A DNA stretch of 64,000 nt, from contig NZ_JACXBS010000002.1 of the NCBI RefSeq assembly GCF_014698015.1, forward strand, positions 124,001 to 188,000. The letters run 5' to 3'. Every line of letters begins with the position of its first letter. Position 1 is the stretch's first letter. The notes under the pieces are model-generated. The model did no database searches. It was not told the origin of the DNA and was given only the letters and a program-made list of their open reading frames with translations. The translations under genes and the position numbers were made by a program. This document shows, one piece after another, positions 19,411 through 28,599 of the stretch. The stretch is from Kocuria sp. cx-455 (GTDB taxonomy: Bacteria; Actinomycetota; Actinomycetes; Actinomycetales; Micrococcaceae).

Positions 19411-21198
19411 ATGGGAAAGTACACCTTTAAAGGCAAGGCAGCCGTCTCAGTTGCCGCCATTGCCGCTTTGGCACTGACCGGCTGCGCGAACGTCGGCGGC
19501 GGTGGCGGCGGAGAAGAAACCGGCGGGGGTGACAACGGCGGCGGGCAAGAGGGCGGCGTGCTCACCATTGCAGAGACCAATGCGTTCACCGGTGCCAACC
19601 CGGCGTACACCAAGGCCAATCTGGACATCAACGGCAAGGTGGCCACGGGTACCCGCGAGGGTTTCATCTACGTGAATCCGTCCCAGGAAATCCAGCGCAA
19701 TGAAGGCTTCGGCACTTTCGAGAAGACCTCTGATGATCCTCTCACCGTGGAATACACCTTGAACGATCCCCAATGGTCCGACGGCAACAAGATCGACAAG
19801 GCCGACGTGATGCTCTGGTGGGCCACCAGTTCCGGCTACTACGACGACGGCGATGCGGAAGCCAAGACCGGCAAAGACTACTTCACCATCGCGGGGTCCA
19901 CGGACATTCTGGGCCACACCGACATTCCGGAGTTCTCCGAGGACGGCAAGTCCTTCACCCTCACGTACGACGAACCCCAGGCCGACTGGGAGATCGCCCT
20001 GGATCAGGACTATCTGCACCCCGCTCACGTGGTTGCCGAAGAGGCCGGTATGACCGAGGACGAGCTGCTCACAGTGCTGGAGGACTCGCCCGAGGGAGAT
20101 CCGGAAAGCCCCAAGGAGAATGCCGACCTTGCCAAGATCGGCAAGGCGTGGGACACCGCCTTCAACTTCACCGCGACTCCCGAGAACGACAAGCTGCTCC
20201 TGTCCAATGGCCCCTACAAGATTCAGGACATTGTGGAGAACAGCTCCTTGACGATGGTCAAGAACGACCAATACAACGGTGAGCACGAAGGCAAGTTGGA
20301 TGAGATCACCGTGCGCTTCATTGGTGACTCCACCGCACAGATCCAGGCCTTGCGCAACGGTGAGGTCGACATCATGGCACCGGTGAGCGTCAACAAGGAC
20401 ACCATTGACCAGGTGAAGGAAATTGACTCCGTCAACGTGCTGCAGGGCCAGGACCTGTCCTACGACCATGTGGATCTTAATTTTGGAACCGAAACCTTCA
20501 AGGACAAGAACGTCCGAGAGGCTTTCCTGAAGACCATCCCGCGCCAGCAAATCGTTGATCAGCTGATCAAGCCCGTCACCGACGACGCGTCCGTTTTGAA
20601 TTCCCAAATGTACGTCTCCAGCCAGGGCGAACCGTACGAGAAGGCCACGGAGACCAACGAAGCGGAGACCCTTTACGGTGAGGTCGATATCGACGGCGCC
20701 AAGCAGCTGCTCGGCGGTAAGACCCCGACCGTTCGCATCCTGTACAACAACGAGAACCCCGCGCGCGTCGACTCGTTCCAGTTGATCAAGGAGTCCGCCG
20801 AGAAGGCCGGCTTCAAGGTCGAGGACCTGGGCGACCCGAGCTGGTCCGAGAAGCTGCCCGACGGTGACTACGAGGCGTCGCTGTTCGGCTGGGTGTCCCC
20901 GGGCGTGGGCACCGAGGTGCTGTCCCAGATCTTCAAGACCGGTGGCGGCGGTAACTACAACGACTACTCCAACGCCGACGTGGACAAGCTCGTGGACGAG
21001 GCCCGCTCCAACCTGGACAACGATTCCCGCGTGGATCAAATGGTCGAGATCGACAAGCACACCTTCGAGGACGCCTACGGCCTGCCGTTGTTCCAGAACC
21101 CGGGCTTCTTCGGCGTATCCGAGGACATCGAAGGCGTGGAATACCAGCCCAACCAGGACGGGGCCTTCTGGAACCTCTGGGAGTGGTCGCGTAAGTAG
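19411..21198 (+). CDS. Peptide ABC transporter substrate-binding lipoprotein (family 5, OppA/DppA-like)
   Basis: 595 residues. A lipoprotein signal ends in the lipobox ALTGC, so the mature protein is anchored outside the membrane through Cys25, followed by a Gly-rich spacer of about 25 residues. The rest is an SBP_bac_5 domain (DPLTVEYTLNDPQWSDG, then ADVMLWW and the DFW-like INFGTETFKDKNVREAFL). It captures oligopeptides or similar solutes for the two permeases and ATPase downstream. AGGAGAG sits 8 nt before the ATG. Confidence 0.9.
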   Translation: MGKYTFKGKAAVSVAAIAALALTGCANVGGGGGGEETGGGDNGGGQEGGVLTIAETNAFTGANPAYTKANLDINGKVATGTREGFIYVNPSQEIQRNEGFGTFEKTSDDPLTVEYTLNDPQWSDGNKIDKADVMLWWATSSGYYDDGDAEAKTGKDYFTIAGSTDILGHTDIPEFSEDGKSFTLTYDEPQADWEIALDQDYLHPAHVVAEEAGMTEDELLTVLEDSPEGDPESPKENADLAKIGKAWDTAFNFTATPENDKLLLSNGPYKIQDIVENSSLTMVKNDQYNGEHEGKLDEITVRFIGDSTAQIQALRNGEVDIMAPVSVNKDTIDQVKEIDSVNVLQGQDLSYDHVDLNFGTETFKDKNVREAFLKTIPRQQIVDQLIKPVTDDASVLNSQMYVSSQGEPYEKATETNEAETLYGEVDIDGAKQLLGGKTPTVRILYNNENPARVDSFQLIKESAEKAGFKVEDLGDPSWSEKLPDGDYEASLFGWVSPGVGTEVLSQIFKTGGGGNYNDYSNADVDKLVDEARSNLDNDSRVDQMVEIDKHTFEDAYGLPLFQNPGFFGVSEDIEGVEYQPNQDGAFWNLWEWSRK

Positions 21199-21309
21199 TG
21201 GTGATTCGCTCACTCGCATGAGTTGAATCCGCCCGCACGGGTACGCTGCGCGGGCTCGGACAACCGGGCCCGCACAGCCGCCGTGACTACGCACTCTCAA
21301 GGCAGCGAC

Positions 21310-22845
21310 ATGATTTCTTACATTCTTCGCCGGCTCATCACAGCCGTTCTGATTCTTCTGGGCGCCTCGTTCATCGTGTACATCATGACCGCGGCGTCGG
21401 GGGACCCACTCTGGGACCTCTATGGACATCCCAACGCGGCCCAACTGATTCCGGACCGTATCGACTCACTGAACCTCGACCAGCCGCCCATTTTGCGGTA
21501 CTTCACGTGGCTCGGCGGTGCGCTGGGCTGCTTGGTTCCGTTCTCGGACATGTGCAGTCTGGGCGTCACGCGGGACGGTTTGGAAGTCACCCAGCTTCTG
21601 CTGTTCGCCATGGGCCAGACCATCATGCTGGTGACCGCGGGAACCATCCTGGCTATCGTCATCGGCATCACGCTGGGCATTGTGTCCGCGCTGCGCCAGT
21701 ACTCCGGTTTGGACTACGGCGTCACCTTCTTCACGTTCCTGTGCTTCTCACTTCCCAGCTTCTGGTTGGCGGTGCTGCTCAAAGAAATTGTGGCGATATC
21801 GTTCAACGACTTCCTACAGGACCCGGTCATGTCCGTCGGCACCATTCTGGCCATTGGTGTGGTGGCCGGGTTCATCTGGTACCTCGTGTCCTTCGGGCGC
21901 ATGAAGACCCGTATCCTCATGGGTGTCCTGGGCTTCCTGGTGACCTCGGGCATCGTGTATTTCGTTCTGGCAACCAACTGGTTGACGGCCCCGTTCCTGG
22001 GAATCCCGCTCATCCTGCTGACCGGCGTTCTGGTGGCCGTGATCGCCACCATCCTGATTTCGGGGCTGCGTAATAAGCGGGCGCTGTACTCGGGCTTGGC
22101 CACGGTCCTCGTTGGCCTGATCGTCTACTTCCCTGTACAGAGCTTCTTCCGAGGAGCCGGCCTGTGGACCGTGATCATCCTGTGCCTCGTCATGATCGTC
22201 ATCGGCGCGGCCATTGGTTACTTTGCCGGCGGCTATGACCGTGGGCAAGGCATGCGAGTGGCCGGGATCACCGGATTCTTCGTGGCGCTACTGATCATCT
22301 TGGACCGCTTCATGCAGTCCTGGCCGGACTACTTGGACTCCGGACGCATCCGTGGCCGCCCCATTGCGACGGCCAGTGCATCCACCCCGGGTCTGACCGG
22401 TGATTTCTGGATCATTGGCATCGACCGCTTCACACACCTTTTGCTGCCGACCATTGCTCTCACGTTGCTGGCGTTGGCGTCCTACTCCCGGTACTCGCGA
22501 GCATCCATGCTCGAGATCATGGGTCAGGATTACATACGTACGGCTCGAGCCAAGGGCCTGTCCGAACGCACGGTGGTCATGCGGCACGCTTTCCGTAACG
22601 CGTTGATCCCACTGGCCACGCTGGTGGCCTACGACATCGGAGCTCTCATTGGCGGGGCCATCATCACCGAGTCAGTCTTCGCATTCACCGGTATGGGTCA
22701 ATTGTTCGTCACTGCGGTGCGCAACGTGGATCCCAACCCCGTGATGGGCGTCTTCTTGATCACGGGCATTGTGGCAATGGTGTTCAACCTCATTGCCGAT
22801 CTCGTGTACTCCGTTCTCGACCCGCGCGTGAGGGTGAAAGCATGA
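21310..22845 (+). CDS. Peptide ABC transporter permease (DppB-like) with a large transmembrane insertion
   Basis: 511 residues, against about 310-340 for ordinary DppB/OppB. The N-terminal MISYILRRLITAVLILLGAS and the C-terminal BPD_transp_1 domain with the EAA-type loop DYIRTARAKGLSERTVVMRH are normal. Residues of about 170-335 hold six extra hydrophobic segments inserted before the HLLLPTIALTLLALA helix. It forms the pore with the next permease. ATG 21310 is chosen at the conserved start; its ribosome site is weak. Its stop overlaps the next gene by ATGA. Confidence 0.88.
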   Translation: MISYILRRLITAVLILLGASFIVYIMTAASGDPLWDLYGHPNAAQLIPDRIDSLNLDQPPILRYFTWLGGALGCLVPFSDMCSLGVTRDGLEVTQLLLFAMGQTIMLVTAGTILAIVIGITLGIVSALRQYSGLDYGVTFFTFLCFSLPSFWLAVLLKEIVAISFNDFLQDPVMSVGTILAIGVVAGFIWYLVSFGRMKTRILMGVLGFLVTSGIVYFVLATNWLTAPFLGIPLILLTGVLVAVIATILISGLRNKRALYSGLATVLVGLIVYFPVQSFFRGAGLWTVIILCLVMIVIGAAIGYFAGGYDRGQGMRVAGITGFFVALLIILDRFMQSWPDYLDSGRIRGRPIATASASTPGLTGDFWIIGIDRFTHLLLPTIALTLLALASYSRYSRASMLEIMGQDYIRTARAKGLSERTVVMRHAFRNALIPLATLVAYDIGALIGGAIITESVFAFTGMGQLFVTAVRNVDPNPVMGVFLITGIVAMVFNLIADLVYSVLDPRVRVKA

Positions 22846-23903
22846 GCCAGCAAGAACCAATCAACGTCAAGGAACCGGTGGACCCCGCCGTCGCCAGGGC
22901 TGAGGACGTCCAGGGGAAGAGCCAAGGACAGCTGGTTCGCCAGCGATTCTTCGGCAACACCGGAGCGGTCATCTCTTTGATCGTCCTGATCTTCATCGTG
23001 CTGTTGTCGGTGACCTCCATTGGCGTGGGTCCCCTCCCGGGCTGGTGGAAATGGGACCCGGATGCCACGGGAACGCTGGTGGACAGTGGCCGCCCCACGT
23101 TGTCGTTGCTGCCTCCGGCGCTGGGAAACCATCCCTTCGGCCAGGACAACCTGGGCCGTGACCTGTTCGCCATGACCATGCAGGGAACGCAGTACTCCCT
23201 GATCGTCATGGTCGTGGTGGGTGTGATGGCAGGCCTCCTGGGCACCGTGATCGGTGGCCTGTCCGGCTACTTCCGCGGCTGGACCGAGGCCATCCTTATG
23301 CGCCTGACCGACGTGATCATCATTATTCCGCTGGTCATTCTCGCCGCACTGCTGGGTCGCTTGGCCATCTCCTACGTCCGTTCCACGGGCCTGCCGACAA
23401 CCGCCACGGTCATTGCGCTGGGCCTGTTGATCGGTGCGGCGTCGTGGCCGCCGCTCGCGCGACTCGTTCGCGGCGAGTTCCTGTCATTACGCGAACGCGA
23501 GTTTGTCGACGCCGCTCGATTGGCCGGCGCTTCCAGCGGACGCATCATTTTCAAGCACATCCTGCCCAACACCGTGGGCGTGATCACCGTGAACATCACG
23601 CTGCTGATGTCCTCGGCGATCCTGCTGGAAACCGCGCTGTCCTATCTGGGTCTCGGTATCCAGGCACCGGACTGGTCCTTGGGGCGCCTCATCAGTGAGA
23701 ATCAGACGGCCTTTGCCACCCGTCCCTGGTTGTTCTGGTGGCCCGGTGTGTTCATCGTGACCATTGCGTTGACCATCAACTTCATTGGTGACGGTCTGCG
23801 CGACGCGTTCGACCCGCGCCAACGCAAGTTCAATCCCAAGAAGGCTCGCGATGGCCGCGAACACCGCACCGAGCGCGGTGCCGACAACCGGACCGCCCGG
23901 TGA
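22842..23903 (+). CDS. Peptide ABC transporter permease (DppC-like)
   Basis: 353 residues. A cytoplasmic N-terminus, the OppC_N helix (NTGAVISLIVLIFIVLLSVTS), and a BPD_transp_1 domain with the EAA loop EFVDAARLAGASSGRIIFKH and the GIQAPDWSLGRLI segment are in DppC order. It pairs with the preceding DppB-like protein and is translationally coupled to it. It carries an Arg/Lys-rich C-terminal tail. The ATPase gene for this transporter follows, but only after an intervening gene on the other strand. Confidence 0.9.
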   Translation: MSQQEPINVKEPVDPAVARAEDVQGKSQGQLVRQRFFGNTGAVISLIVLIFIVLLSVTSIGVGPLPGWWKWDPDATGTLVDSGRPTLSLLPPALGNHPFGQDNLGRDLFAMTMQGTQYSLIVMVVVGVMAGLLGTVIGGLSGYFRGWTEAILMRLTDVIIIIPLVILAALLGRLAISYVRSTGLPTTATVIALGLLIGAASWPPLARLVRGEFLSLREREFVDAARLAGASSGRIIFKHILPNTVGVITVNITLLMSSAILLETALSYLGLGIQAPDWSLGRLISENQTAFATRPWLFWWPGVFIVTIALTINFIGDGLRDAFDPRQRKFNPKKARDGREHRTERGADNRTAR

Positions 23904-23932
23904 GTTGGGTATCGGCGGGTGCCTCGTGGGGG

Positions 23933-24583
23933 TCAGGCTGTGACGAACAGCGTGACGCCCACGGCGGCCACCGCCAGAGTCACCGCGAGCGGGGCGGGAA
24001 CGTAGGCAACGCGCACCGGCTCCAGAGCGGCATCGTCCCGGGTGAAGACATCCAACTCGCCGGTGTCGATCTTGCGCTGCCACAGCGTGCGGATGTCATT
24101 GGCGGCAGCGCCGGAGCGTGTGCCGGCCAGGTCGCCGGTGCGCACGGCACCCTCCGTGCGGGCCAGCGGATGCGCCCGCGACACGCCCTGTGGTCCGCTG
24201 CGCAACGCGGACCCCGGCCCGGCGGCGGGCAGGGCGAAGCACGAATGGGAACCAGCCTCGGTGACCACGGTGACCGTGAAACGAGTCCGCACTTCGATGA
24301 TGTGTGCCCACGGAATGTCCACGGTGCGCAGGGGGTTGATGATTCGCACACCGTGGCCGTGGATTTCCAGGCGGGGGCGCCAGTACAGCGCGTACCCCAG
24401 ACCTGCCAGGCCGACACCGAAGCACACGCTCGCCACGGAGAGCCACGCGTTCTGGCTCCACCCCGCCGCAGCCACGACCATGCCCAGGAGCACCAGGAAA
24501 CCGGTGAGCCACGGGGCGGACGCGGCCCGATACACGCGTGGGGAATCAGCGGGGGATTTCTGGTCCTGGGGCATGACCCTCAT
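23933..24583 (-). CDS. Membrane-anchored bacterial PH domain protein (bPH_6 type)
   Basis: About 216 residues. Two N-terminal membrane helices (WLTGFLVLLGMVVAAAGW and AWLSVASVCFGVGLAGLGYALY) lead into YWRPRLEIHGHGVRIINPLR and TVDIPWAHIIEVRTRF, the signature of small actinobacterial PH-domain proteins. A third hydrophobic segment lies at the C-terminus. Function is unknown. It sits antisense between the permease and ATPase genes of the peptide importer. The start is uncertain: ATG 24583 has GTGAGG upstream, but ATG 24574 is possible. Confidence 0.75.
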   Translation of the reverse strand: MRVMPQDQKSPADSPRVYRAASAPWLTGFLVLLGMVVAAAGWSQNAWLSVASVCFGVGLAGLGYALYWRPRLEIHGHGVRIINPLRTVDIPWAHIIEVRTRFTVTVVTEAGSHSCFALPAAGPGSALRSGPQGVSRAHPLARTEGAVRTGDLAGTRSGAAANDIRTLWQRKIDTGELDVFTRDDAALEPVRVAYVPAPLAVTLAVAAVGVTLFVTA

Positions 24584-24645
24584 GCTATGCATCCTCACCC
24601 CGCAGCCCACGCACACCACGTTTCAGACACGATGGAGCACACACG

Positions 24646-26754
24646 ATGAGCACCTCGCATTCCGCCCCCGGCCAGCCCGAGGGCACCCCCGAGAACAACG
24701 GATCGTCTCAGCACGCCGCGTCCGGTGACGCGCCCTGGAACAACGACGCCGCTCGCGAACCGGAAAGCCGCCGCGAGCGTCGATCGCGGCGCGGCAGTAT
24801 CGGCAAGCGCGGCAACCGATCAACCGAGGACCCCGGTTCTCGGGACGTCACCGACCGTCCGTCTCGTCGCTCGCGGAGCCCGCGCCGTGTGGAGCGCGGT
24901 GAACCGGTCCTGATGGTGGAAGAGCTCTCGGTGGACTTCGGTGTGGACAAGGACTGGGTCCCGGCCGCGATCGACTTGAACTACCAGGTGGCCGCCGGTG
25001 AGGTGCTGGCCATTGTGGGCGAGTCCGGTTCGGGCAAGTCCGCGAGCTCCATGTCCATCCTGGGACTACTGCCCTCCAACGCCCGGGTCAGCGGCTCGGC
25101 GAAATTGGCCGGTGAGCAATTGATCGGGCTGCAGGGCGCGGCACTGCGCCGCGTACGCGGTGAAGAGATCGCGGTGATTTTCCAGGAACCCATGACCGCG
25201 CTCAACCCGGTGTACACCGTGGGCCAGCAAATCGTGGAAACCATTCGTCTGCACCGGGACCTGTCACCCTCCCAGGCCGCCGAGCGCGCCAAAGAGATGC
25301 TGACCATGGTGGAGCTTCCGGACCCGGAGAAGGCATTCCGCTCCTATCCGCACCAGCTGTCCGGCGGTCAGCGTCAGCGCGCCATGATTGCTCAGTCACT
25401 GTCCTGCGATCCCAAGTTGCTGATTGCCGATGAGCCCACCACGGCCCTGGACGTCACCGTGCAGGCCGAGATCCTGGACCTGATCCGGAACCTCAAGGAC
25501 AAATTGCATTCGGCCGTCATTTTGATCACCCACGACATGGGCGTGGTGGCGGACCTCGCGGACCGCATCGCCGTGATGGAGAAAGGCCGGATCGTCGAAC
25601 AGGGCCCCGCCGAGCAGATCTTCTCCCAGCCTGAGCACCCCTACACCAAGACCTTGCTGGAATCGGTGCCCCACCTGGGTGAGGGCGGCGAGACCGGCGA
25701 GTCCGTGGACATGGTGGCCGTGCTGGAACGCGAGGTCGAGGCGGAGGAACGCGAGGCGGCGGCGTCGTCCGTGGACCGGCACACCGCGGCGCGCGAGGAG
25801 GCCCCGGTGGGAACCGAAGGATCGACAGCGGCGACCGCGACCGACCGTCCCACACTGCCCACGGATGCGGCACGCACCCCGCGACACACGGAACCCAGCG
25901 TGGACACCGCGGCGCTGCGCGTCACGGAACCCGTGCTGCAGCTGAAAAATGTGGCCATCGAATACCCGAAGCAAGGGCGCAACCCCGCGTTCCGAGCCGT
26001 CGAGGACGTGAGTCTGACCGTGGCCGCGGGAGAAGTACTGGGCTTGGTGGGGGAGTCCGGCTCGGGTAAGACGACCATCGGGCGCGCCGCCGTGGGGCTG
26101 CTACCCGTGGTCGAGGGCTCGCTGATTGTGGACGGGCAAGAACTCAGTCGTGCGTCCCGGAAAGAACTCAACCGCGTGCGAAAGGACGTGGGCATGGTGT
26201 TCCAGGACCCCTCGTCATCGCTGAACCCACGACTGCCGATCGGTGAATCCATTGGTGAGCCCATGTTTTTGGCCGGAATGGCCAAGGGGCAGCAGTTGCA
26301 GCACCGGATCGAACAGCTGCTGGACCAGGTGCGGTTGCCGCGCAACTATCGCAACCGTTACCCGCACGAACTCTCGGGTGGGCAGAAACAGCGCGTGGGT
26401 ATTGCCCGGGCGCTGTCGCTGAAGCCCAAGCTACTCGTCGCGGACGAGCCGACCTCGGCCTTGGACGTGTCCGTGCAGGCCACGGTGTTGGACCTGTTCG
26501 AGGAACTGCAGGCCGAGATGGGCTTCGCGTGCTTGTTCGTGACCCACGATCTCGCCGTGATCGACCGGCTCGCGGACCGCATCGTGGTCATGCAGCACGG
26601 CCGGATCGTGGAGCAGGGACAGCGCGAAGTGGTCCTGCGCAAGCCCGAGCAGGATTACACCAAGCGATTGCTGGCCGCCGTGCCGGTGCCGGACCCGGAC
26701 ACCCAACGCGCGCGCCGTGAGCTGCGGCAGAAAATGAAGCTCGGCGCGTCCTAG
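24646..26754 (+). CDS. Fused peptide ABC transporter ATPase (DppD-DppF in one chain)
   Basis: 702 residues with two complete ABC domains. The first has Walker A GESGSGKS (125-132), LSGGQRQR and LLIADEPTTALD; the second has Walker A GESGSGKT (469-476), LSGGQKQR and [12 protein letters not shown]. Each is followed by the oligopeptide-transporter C-terminal element. An Arg/Ser-rich disordered extension of about 88 residues precedes the first domain and an acidic, low-complexity linker of about 65 residues joins the two. GGAG lies 8 nt before ATG. It energises the importer at 19411-23903, although its promoter must be separate because of the antisense gene. Confidence 0.92.
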   Translation: MSTSHSAPGQPEGTPENNGSSQHAASGDAPWNNDAAREPESRRERRSRRGSIGKRGNRSTEDPGSRDVTDRPSRRSRSPRRVERGEPVLMVEELSVDFGVDKDWVPAAIDLNYQVAAGEVLAIVGESGSGKSASSMSILGLLPSNARVSGSAKLAGEQLIGLQGAALRRVRGEEIAVIFQEPMTALNPVYTVGQQIVETIRLHRDLSPSQAAERAKEMLTMVELPDPEKAFRSYPHQLSGGQRQRAMIAQSLSCDPKLLIADEPTTALDVTVQAEILDLIRNLKDKLHSAVILITHDMGVVADLADRIAVMEKGRIVEQGPAEQIFSQPEHPYTKTLLESVPHLGEGGETGESVDMVAVLEREVEAEEREAAASSVDRHTAAREEAPVGTEGSTAATATDRPTLPTDAARTPRHTEPSVDTAALRVTEPVLQLKNVAIEYPKQGRNPAFRAVEDVSLTVAAGEVLGLVGESGSGKTTIGRAAVGLLPVVEGSLIVDGQELSRASRKELNRVRKDVGMVFQDPSSSLNPRLPIGESIGEPMFLAGMAKGQQLQHRIEQLLDQVRLPRNYRNRYPHELSGGQKQRVGIARALSLKPKLLVADEPTSALDVSVQATVLDLFEELQAEMGFACLFVTHDLAVIDRLADRIVVMQHGRIVEQGQREVVLRKPEQDYTKRLLAAVPVPDPDTQRARRELRQKMKLGAS

Positions 26755-26817
26755 GGTTATGCAGGTCATGGCTCGGGAACGTATTTGGACGAAATCAGTA
26801 TGTGTCATCGGCGGTCA

Positions 26818-26837
26818 CTTGTGCCGGCTGTCACAAG
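26818..26837. promoter_or_regulatory. Inverted repeat in the promoter of the mycothiol-dependent isomerase family gene
   Basis: CTTGTG (26818-26823) and CACAAG (26832-26837) are perfect complements, 9-28 nt upstream of the TAGGCT -10 element, in position to act as an operator. Confidence 0.35.
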
Positions 26838-26845
26838 AGACTTAC

Positions 26846-26851
26846 TAGGCT
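26846..26851 (+). promoter_or_regulatory. Leaderless -10 element for the maleylpyruvate isomerase family gene
   Basis: TAGGCT, GGAGAC, then ATG 26858. GGAG could also act as a Shine-Dalgarno sequence if transcription starts further upstream. Confidence 0.55.
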
Positions 26852-26857
26852 GGAGAC

Positions 26858-27556
26858 ATGATTAATCCCGCACGCCTGACCTCAGACCTTTCCCGCTTGC
26901 GTCGTGAAACCGACATGTTCCTGGCGACCATCGAGTCGCTGGCCGATCGCGAGATGACCGAACCCACCCTGTGCGAGGGCTGGGATCGTGCGCACGTGAT
27001 TGCTCACCTCGCATCCAACGGCAAGGCGCTGGTCAAGCTCATCGACTGGGCCGTGACCGGCGAACCGCAGCAGCCCTACGAATCCCAAGAAGCCCGTGAC
27101 CGCGAGATCGACGAGCTGGCAGCCCTCCCCAGGGAAGAGCTCATTCAGAAGGTCCGTGACAGCGCGGACTACTTTGAGGAGCAGTGCGAACGTCTCAAGG
27201 GCGAGATCACCACCGAGGAACTGGACTTGCACGGCAAGCCCGTTCCCGCCACGTCCATCCCGGCCGTGCGCGTGGCCGAGGTGGTGGTGCACCACCACGA
27301 CCTGGACACCACCTGGACCATTGAAGAGGCGGACCCGGACTCGCTGCTCAACGCGGTCGAAGCCGCGGTGCGCACCATGCGCGCCAAGAACGCACCGGGG
27401 ATGACCCTGCGCACCGAGGAGCGCGACGAATGGGTCATCGGCGACGGCGGCCAGGAGATCACCTCGGACCGCGAGGGCATGCTCGCGTGGTTGGCTCGAG
27501 GAGACGACGAGAACGTCGAATCCCAGGGCGCATTGCCCGAGCTGCCCAAGTGGTAA
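26858..27556 (+). CDS. Maleylpyruvate isomerase family, mycothiol-dependent (DinB-like fold)
   Basis: 232 residues. The N-terminal helical bundle shows TEPTLCEGWDRAHVIAHLAS, the MDMPI_N pattern with metal-binding histidines, and VRVAEVVVHHHDLD supplies the second set. The C-terminal SCP2-like part ends ITSDREGMLAWLARG. These actinobacterial proteins use mycothiol as cofactor in isomerase or transferase reactions; the substrate is not evident. mshB in the same window shows that the host makes mycothiol. It is monocistronic, with two hairpins after the stop. Confidence 0.85.
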   Translation: MINPARLTSDLSRLRRETDMFLATIESLADREMTEPTLCEGWDRAHVIAHLASNGKALVKLIDWAVTGEPQQPYESQEARDREIDELAALPREELIQKVRDSADYFEEQCERLKGEITTEELDLHGKPVPATSIPAVRVAEVVVHHHDLDTTWTIEEADPDSLLNAVEAAVRTMRAKNAPGMTLRTEERDEWVIGDGGQEITSDREGMLAWLARGDDENVESQGALPELPKW

Positions 27557-27558
27557 AC

Positions 27559-27582
27559 CGCTGAGTCGCTGCCGACTCAGCG
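27559..27582 (+). terminator. First hairpin after the maleylpyruvate isomerase family gene
   Basis: A perfect 10-bp stem CGCTGAGTCG / CGACTCAGCG with a 4-nt loop, starting 3 nt after the stop; no T-tract. Confidence 0.5.
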
Positions 27583-27586
27583 AACA

Positions 27587-27619
27587 CCGCCGCCGTGCAC
27601 GTTGCACGGCGGCGGTTTT
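27587..27619 (+). terminator. Intrinsic terminator, convergent region
   Basis: A perfect 13-bp stem (CCGCCGCCGTGCA / TGCACGGCGGCGG) with a 3-nt loop, followed by TTTT. It separates the plus-strand gene from the minus-strand gene ending at 27636. Confidence 0.9.
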
Positions 27620-27635
27620 GCGTAGGCGGAACTGT

Positions 27636-28196
27636 CTAGTGGCGCACGCTGAACAGCCACGGATCCCAGCGGCGGTCGGTGTGCGGATCCCCGAAGTTCA
27701 CGAAGGTCTTGCCCTTGGACTCCACGGTCTCGTACTCCTGCACAACTTCCAGGCTCAAGCGCTCGCGGTGTTCCACCTCCACGATCACGGCTCTGGCCCC
27801 GGAACGGTCGGGCAAGGTTGCGGGATAGGCCAACGCGGCGACCAACAGGTCGGGAGCTTTGGCCGCGGTCATAGCGCGGAGTTCCTCCAGAACGTCATCC
27901 GGGTGCCGGTCCGCGGTTTCCGCGGGGTCCAGGGAATTCAACTCGAACTCGCCGTCCTTGGAACCGGTGACCACGAACACGGGGAAGGCGCCGAACTGCA
28001 ACACCTGATCCTCCACCACGGTCTGCACGTGGGTCAGTGCGGTGTCCACGGCCTCGACGGCGCCGTCGGAAACCCACTGCCGCCACGCGTTGTCGTGATC
28101 GGACTGGGCCTTGGCCGCCTCGGCGCGGGACAGGCGGGGCTTCTTGGAGGGGCCACCGGGGTGACGTTTGGGCGGGCGGGCGGAGGATCGAGCCAC
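27636..28196 (-). CDS. Conserved hypothetical protein
   Basis: 186 residues, no signal peptide or membrane segment. The first 35 residues are Lys/Arg/Pro-rich and probably disordered; the rest is a mixed alpha/beta protein with the strands VEDQVLQFGAFPVFVVTGSK and GARAVIVEVEHRERLSLEVV and the C-terminal VNFGDPHTDRRWDPW. I do not recognise a named family with confidence. GTG 28196 is used; a GGGG stretch lies about 11 nt upstream. It is divergent from gatC. Confidence 0.7.
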   Translation of the reverse strand: MARSSARPPKRHPGGPSKKPRLSRAEAAKAQSDHDNAWRQWVSDGAVEAVDTALTHVQTVVEDQVLQFGAFPVFVVTGSKDGEFELNSLDPAETADRHPDDVLEELRAMTAAKAPDLLVAALAYPATLPDRSGARAVIVEVEHRERLSLEVVQEYETVESKGKTFVNFGDPHTDRRWDPWLFSVRH

Positions 28197-28300
28197 GAGT
28201 TGGGACCCCTTAGAGAGATAGGTGAAAGTCGAGCGTTCTGAGTCAAGCCTAGGCGCTCGCTAGACTGGATCGGAATCACTAGCGAATACCAGGAGCATGC

Positions 28301-28597
28301 ATGTCTGCGATTAATCGCGAGCAGGTGGCCCACCTGGCCGAGCTCGCGCACATCGAGATGACCGAGGAAGAACTCGCGCGCGTTGCCGGCGAGCTCGACC
28401 TCATTGTCTCGTCCGTGGCCTCTGTCAGCGAAGCGGCCGGACCTGACGTTCCTGCAACCAGCCACCCGCTGCCGTTGCAGAACGTTTTCCGTGAGGACGT
28501 GGTGGGGGAGACCCTCACCCAGGAAGAGGCCCTCTCCAACGCACCCGACAGCCAGGACGGCAAGTTCCGTGTGCCCGCAATTCTGGATGGGGAGTGA
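28301..28597 (+). CDS. gatC: Asp-tRNA(Asn)/Glu-tRNA(Gln) amidotransferase subunit C
   Basis: 98 residues. [20 protein letters not shown] and the C-terminal [10 protein letters not shown] are diagnostic. GatC stabilises GatA and bridges it to GatB in the enzyme that amidates misacylated Glu-tRNA(Gln) and Asp-tRNA(Asn). AGGAGC precedes the ATG, and a TAGACT -10 hexamer at 28260-28265 gives a leader of about 30 nt. It is the first gene of gatCAB, with a 2-nt gap to gatA. Confidence 0.95.
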   Translation: MSAINREQVAHLAELAHIEMTEEELARVAGELDLIVSSVASVSEAAGPDVPATSHPLPLQNVFREDVVGETLTQEEALSNAPDSQDGKFRVPAILDGE

Positions 28598-28599
28598 GC

